DNA from: Methanofollis fontis
GTDB lineage: Archaea; Halobacteriota; Methanomicrobia; Methanomicrobiales; Methanofollaceae
Reading direction: 5' to 3'
Length of the DNA stretch: 64,000 nt
Assembly: GCF_004297185.1 (NCBI RefSeq)
Contig: NZ_PGCL01000003.1
Coordinates: forward strand, 310,001-374,000
Part shown: piece by piece, positions 62,341-64,000 of the stretch
How the letters are laid out: each line of letters opens with the position of its first letter
Position numbering within the stretch: position 1 is the stretch's first letter
Program-made: the position numbers and the translations under genes
Notes under the pieces: generated by a model
Database searches by the model: none
Told to the model about the DNA's origin: nothing
The model's input: the letters and a program-made list of their open reading frames with translations, nothing else

Positions 62341-63390
62341 ATGCCAGAACAGGTCTACAGGGGAACCGTTCTTGCAGGTGAGAATTTCGAGCCCATTCAG
62401 GCGGCTGTAATTGTGGAAAACGGCATTATCACCGGCATCGAGGAGGAGACAGCAGTGCCGCCGGTCTGGATCTCTCCGGCGTTCTTTAACGCCCACACGC
62501 ACCTTGGCGACACCGTGGCAATGGACTGCGCCTCCAATGGCGGGGACCTGGCGGCGCTCGTCACCCCTCCGAATGGTCTCAAACACCGAATCCTGGCAGC
62601 AACACCCGTCGAACAACTGATCGCCGGGATGAAGGCAAGCATCAGGACCATGCGGGAGTCCGGCACGGCAGGATTCGCCGATTTCAGGGAGGGGGGGATA
62701 GAGGGAGTTCGCGCCCTTCAAGAGGCGCTCGAGGACGAACCTTGCCTGCCGATCATTTTCGGACGCGAGGGAGGCGAGAGAGAGGCGCACGGTATCGGCA
62801 TCAGCAGTGTGCGGGATGTGACAGATGCAGAAGAGCAGGTGCGCCGCGCACGGGCGTCAGGAAAACTGGTGGCCTTCCATGCCGGCGAAAAGGACCCGGA
62901 CGATATCGATGGAGCACTCGCCTATGATCCCGACCTGCTGGTGCACTGCACCCATGCGACGCGGGATCAACTCCGCCGGATCGCCGACGCCGGCATAGCG
63001 ATCGCCGTCTGCGTACGCTCGAACTGGATCCTGGGCGTCACCCGCGGCGCCGAGCACCCGCCCCTGCAGACGATGGCGGATCTGGGGTGTACGGTCTATC
63101 TCGGCACCGACAACGTGATGTTTGTTCAGCCAGACATGCTCAGGGAGATGTGTTTCTGTGATGCGGTCTCGCCTCTTCCCCCAGAGTGGATCCTGCGCGC
63201 TGCCGTCGGCGGCGCCTCGCTTGGTGGCGGCAGATCATTTGATATACAAATCGGCAACCCCGCACATTTTGTCCTGATAGACGCCCGGAGATCCGCCCTT
63301 CAATATTCAACCAATCCAATCGCCTCAATCGTTCGCCGGGTTGGGGGGAAAGAGATTCTAGAAACTGTTATATGCCGAGACTGCGAATAA
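62341..63390 (+). CDS. Amidohydrolase-family protein
   Basis: 349 residues. ISPAFFNAHTHLGDTVAMD gives the HxH metal motif, FHAGEKDPDD and LVHCTHATRD the later His ligands, and YLGTDNVMFVQPD the Asp. This matches cytosine/adenosine-deaminase-like amidohydrolases. Residues for the N-terminal beta sandwich are present. Substrate is unknown; a deaminase of a base or pterin-like compound is possible. It is divergent from Sec61-beta. Confidence 0.83.
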   Translation: MPEQVYRGTVLAGENFEPIQAAVIVENGIITGIEEETAVPPVWISPAFFNAHTHLGDTVAMDCASNGGDLAALVTPPNGLKHRILAATPVEQLIAGMKASIRTMRESGTAGFADFREGGIEGVRALQEALEDEPCLPIIFGREGGEREAHGIGISSVRDVTDAEEQVRRARASGKLVAFHAGEKDPDDIDGALAYDPDLLVHCTHATRDQLRRIADAGIAIAVCVRSNWILGVTRGAEHPPLQTMADLGCTVYLGTDNVMFVQPDMLREMCFCDAVSPLPPEWILRAAVGGASLGGGRSFDIQIGNPAHFVLIDARRSALQYSTNPIASIVRRVGGKEILETVICRDCE

Positions 63391-63422
63391 AATAGCAGAT
63401 TCCGTTTTTGTGAGGTGCAGGA

Positions 63423-63848
63423 ATGTTCCATAAAATCGTCGTTGCCATCGACGGCTCAGAGATCAGCATGAAGGCGCTGGAAGTTGCGCTCTCAGAGGCC
63501 AGAATCTGGAATGCAGAACTTCATGTGATCTATGTCGTCGAAACCAGTATGTTCTCCTCCATCCCCATGGACAACACATGGGAGATCATCTACTCGCTCC
63601 TGGAGAAGGAGGGGCAGGACGTCTTCCAGAAGAGCAAGGATCTCGCCGCACAGGACGGGATTTCGCTCATCACCCACCTGAAAGATGGCCATGCAGGGAA
63701 TGAGATCCTCTCCCTTGCCGAAGAGTTGAACGCCGATCTGATCGCAATCGGATCCCGCGGAAAGAGCAATATCGATCGCCTGCTCCTCGGGAGCGTATCG
63801 GAGCATGTCGTCAGAAACAGCCACTGCACGACAATGGTGGTGAGATAA
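63423..63848 (+). CDS. Universal stress protein (UspA fold)
   Basis: 141 residues: KIVVAIDGSEISMKALEVAL at the start and IGSRGKSNIDRLLLGSVSEH near the end form the ATP-binding GxxG-x9-GS/T motif of the ATP-binding UspA subfamily. A GAGGTG site lies just before the ATG. It is followed within 7-22 bases by a CBS-domain gene, a common pairing for adenylate-sensing proteins. Confidence 0.9.
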   Translation: MFHKIVVAIDGSEISMKALEVALSEARIWNAELHVIYVVETSMFSSIPMDNTWEIIYSLLEKEGQDVFQKSKDLAAQDGISLITHLKDGHAGNEILSLAEELNADLIAIGSRGKSNIDRLLLGSVSEHVVRNSHCTTMVVR

Positions 63849-63854
63849 TTCCAT

Positions 63855-64000
63855 TGACCCCCTCAGAGATGCTGGTCTCCGACTATATGACAAAGGATGT
63901 CGTAGGAGTCGAGATTCCAAGCAACAGAGATGACATCCTCAAGATCCTCAAACATACCGGCATTTCAGGTGTGCCGGTGACGGAGAAGGGGCGTGTTGTG
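63855..64000 (+). CDS. CBS-domain protein, 5' part only
   Basis: The gene runs off the window. It starts at TTG 63855, with GGTGAG just upstream, or at ATG 63870. MLVSDYMTKDVVGVEIPS followed by LKILKHTGISGVPVTEKGR is the first half of a CBS domain, which binds adenosyl ligands. The frame is open to the last base. Probably in one transcript with the stress protein. Confidence 0.75.

Overview
The window comes from a hydrogenotrophic methanogenic archaeon, most likely of the order Methanomicrobiales. The diagnostic genes are a near-complete Eha-type energy-converting hydrogenase operon running directly into formylmethanofuran dehydrogenase (fwdDBAC), the F420 gamma-glutamyl ligase cofE, an archaeal Sec61-beta, a TrmB-type regulator, archaeal tRNA genes and TATA-box promoters. 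Most of the window is GC-rich, with several AT-richer patches that look acquired.

Left part, about 1-19.4 kb: a plastic region next to tRNA-Thr. An IS5-family element (1,687-2,513) interrupts a small membrane-protein gene. Decayed genes follow, including two pieces that look like the N- and C-terminal halves of an ArdC-type anti-restriction gene. Between those halves sits a two-gene cassette: a large uncharacterised protein, frameshifted near its start, and an 805-residue phospholipase-D-fold protein. Next, on the minus strand, comes an unusual operon (12,735-9,302): a small protein, a helix-hairpin-helix glycosylase-like protein, a 73-residue ORF and a 671-residue fusion of a DUF559/Vsr-like nuclease domain with a nitrilase-like domain. 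A CRISPR-like mini-array without cas genes, a small winged-helix protein, and an AT-rich cassette (HAE3 RND exporter plus divergent TrmB regulator) complete the region. The AT-rich cassette lies between two copies of the 5' end of one lipoprotein hydrolase gene.

Middle part, 19.4-34.5 kb: a lipoprotein alpha/beta hydrolase, then an arsenic-type detoxification cluster. That cluster has arsR divergent from a long operon of two Cys-motif permeases, a CxxC thioredoxin-like protein, two DGC-type metal-binding proteins, a DUF2703 protein and an ArsC arsenate reductase. Two matching TTTCA-N8-TGAAA inverted repeats lie at the divergent promoters. After this come a bicupin lipoprotein, the ACT-domain/PFL pair, a dienelactone-hydrolase-like lipoprotein, an SLC13 transporter, and a sulfur-handling set (MBL-rhodanese protein plus two YeeE/YedE half transporters).

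Defence block, 34.6-45.6 kb: an internally deleted IS remnant, then one tightly overlapping operon: hsdM, a DUF1016 (YhcG-like) nuclease, a 49-residue bridging ORF, hsdS, a three-gene ABC-3C-like module (HNH protein, small middle component, DUF2326-type ATPase) and hsdR. It ends beside a tRNA-like fragment and tRNA-Leu.

Right part, 46-64 kb: core energy metabolism. Eha genes, a four-cluster ferredoxin and fwdDBAC form one nearly unbroken, translationally coupled unit. This suggests that ferredoxin reduced by the membrane hydrogenase is delivered straight to CO2 reduction. A 49-residue zinc-ribbon ORF overlaps the fwdC stop codon. Small metal-binding genes, cofE, Sec61-beta, an amidohydrolase, a universal stress protein and the start of a CBS-domain protein close the window.
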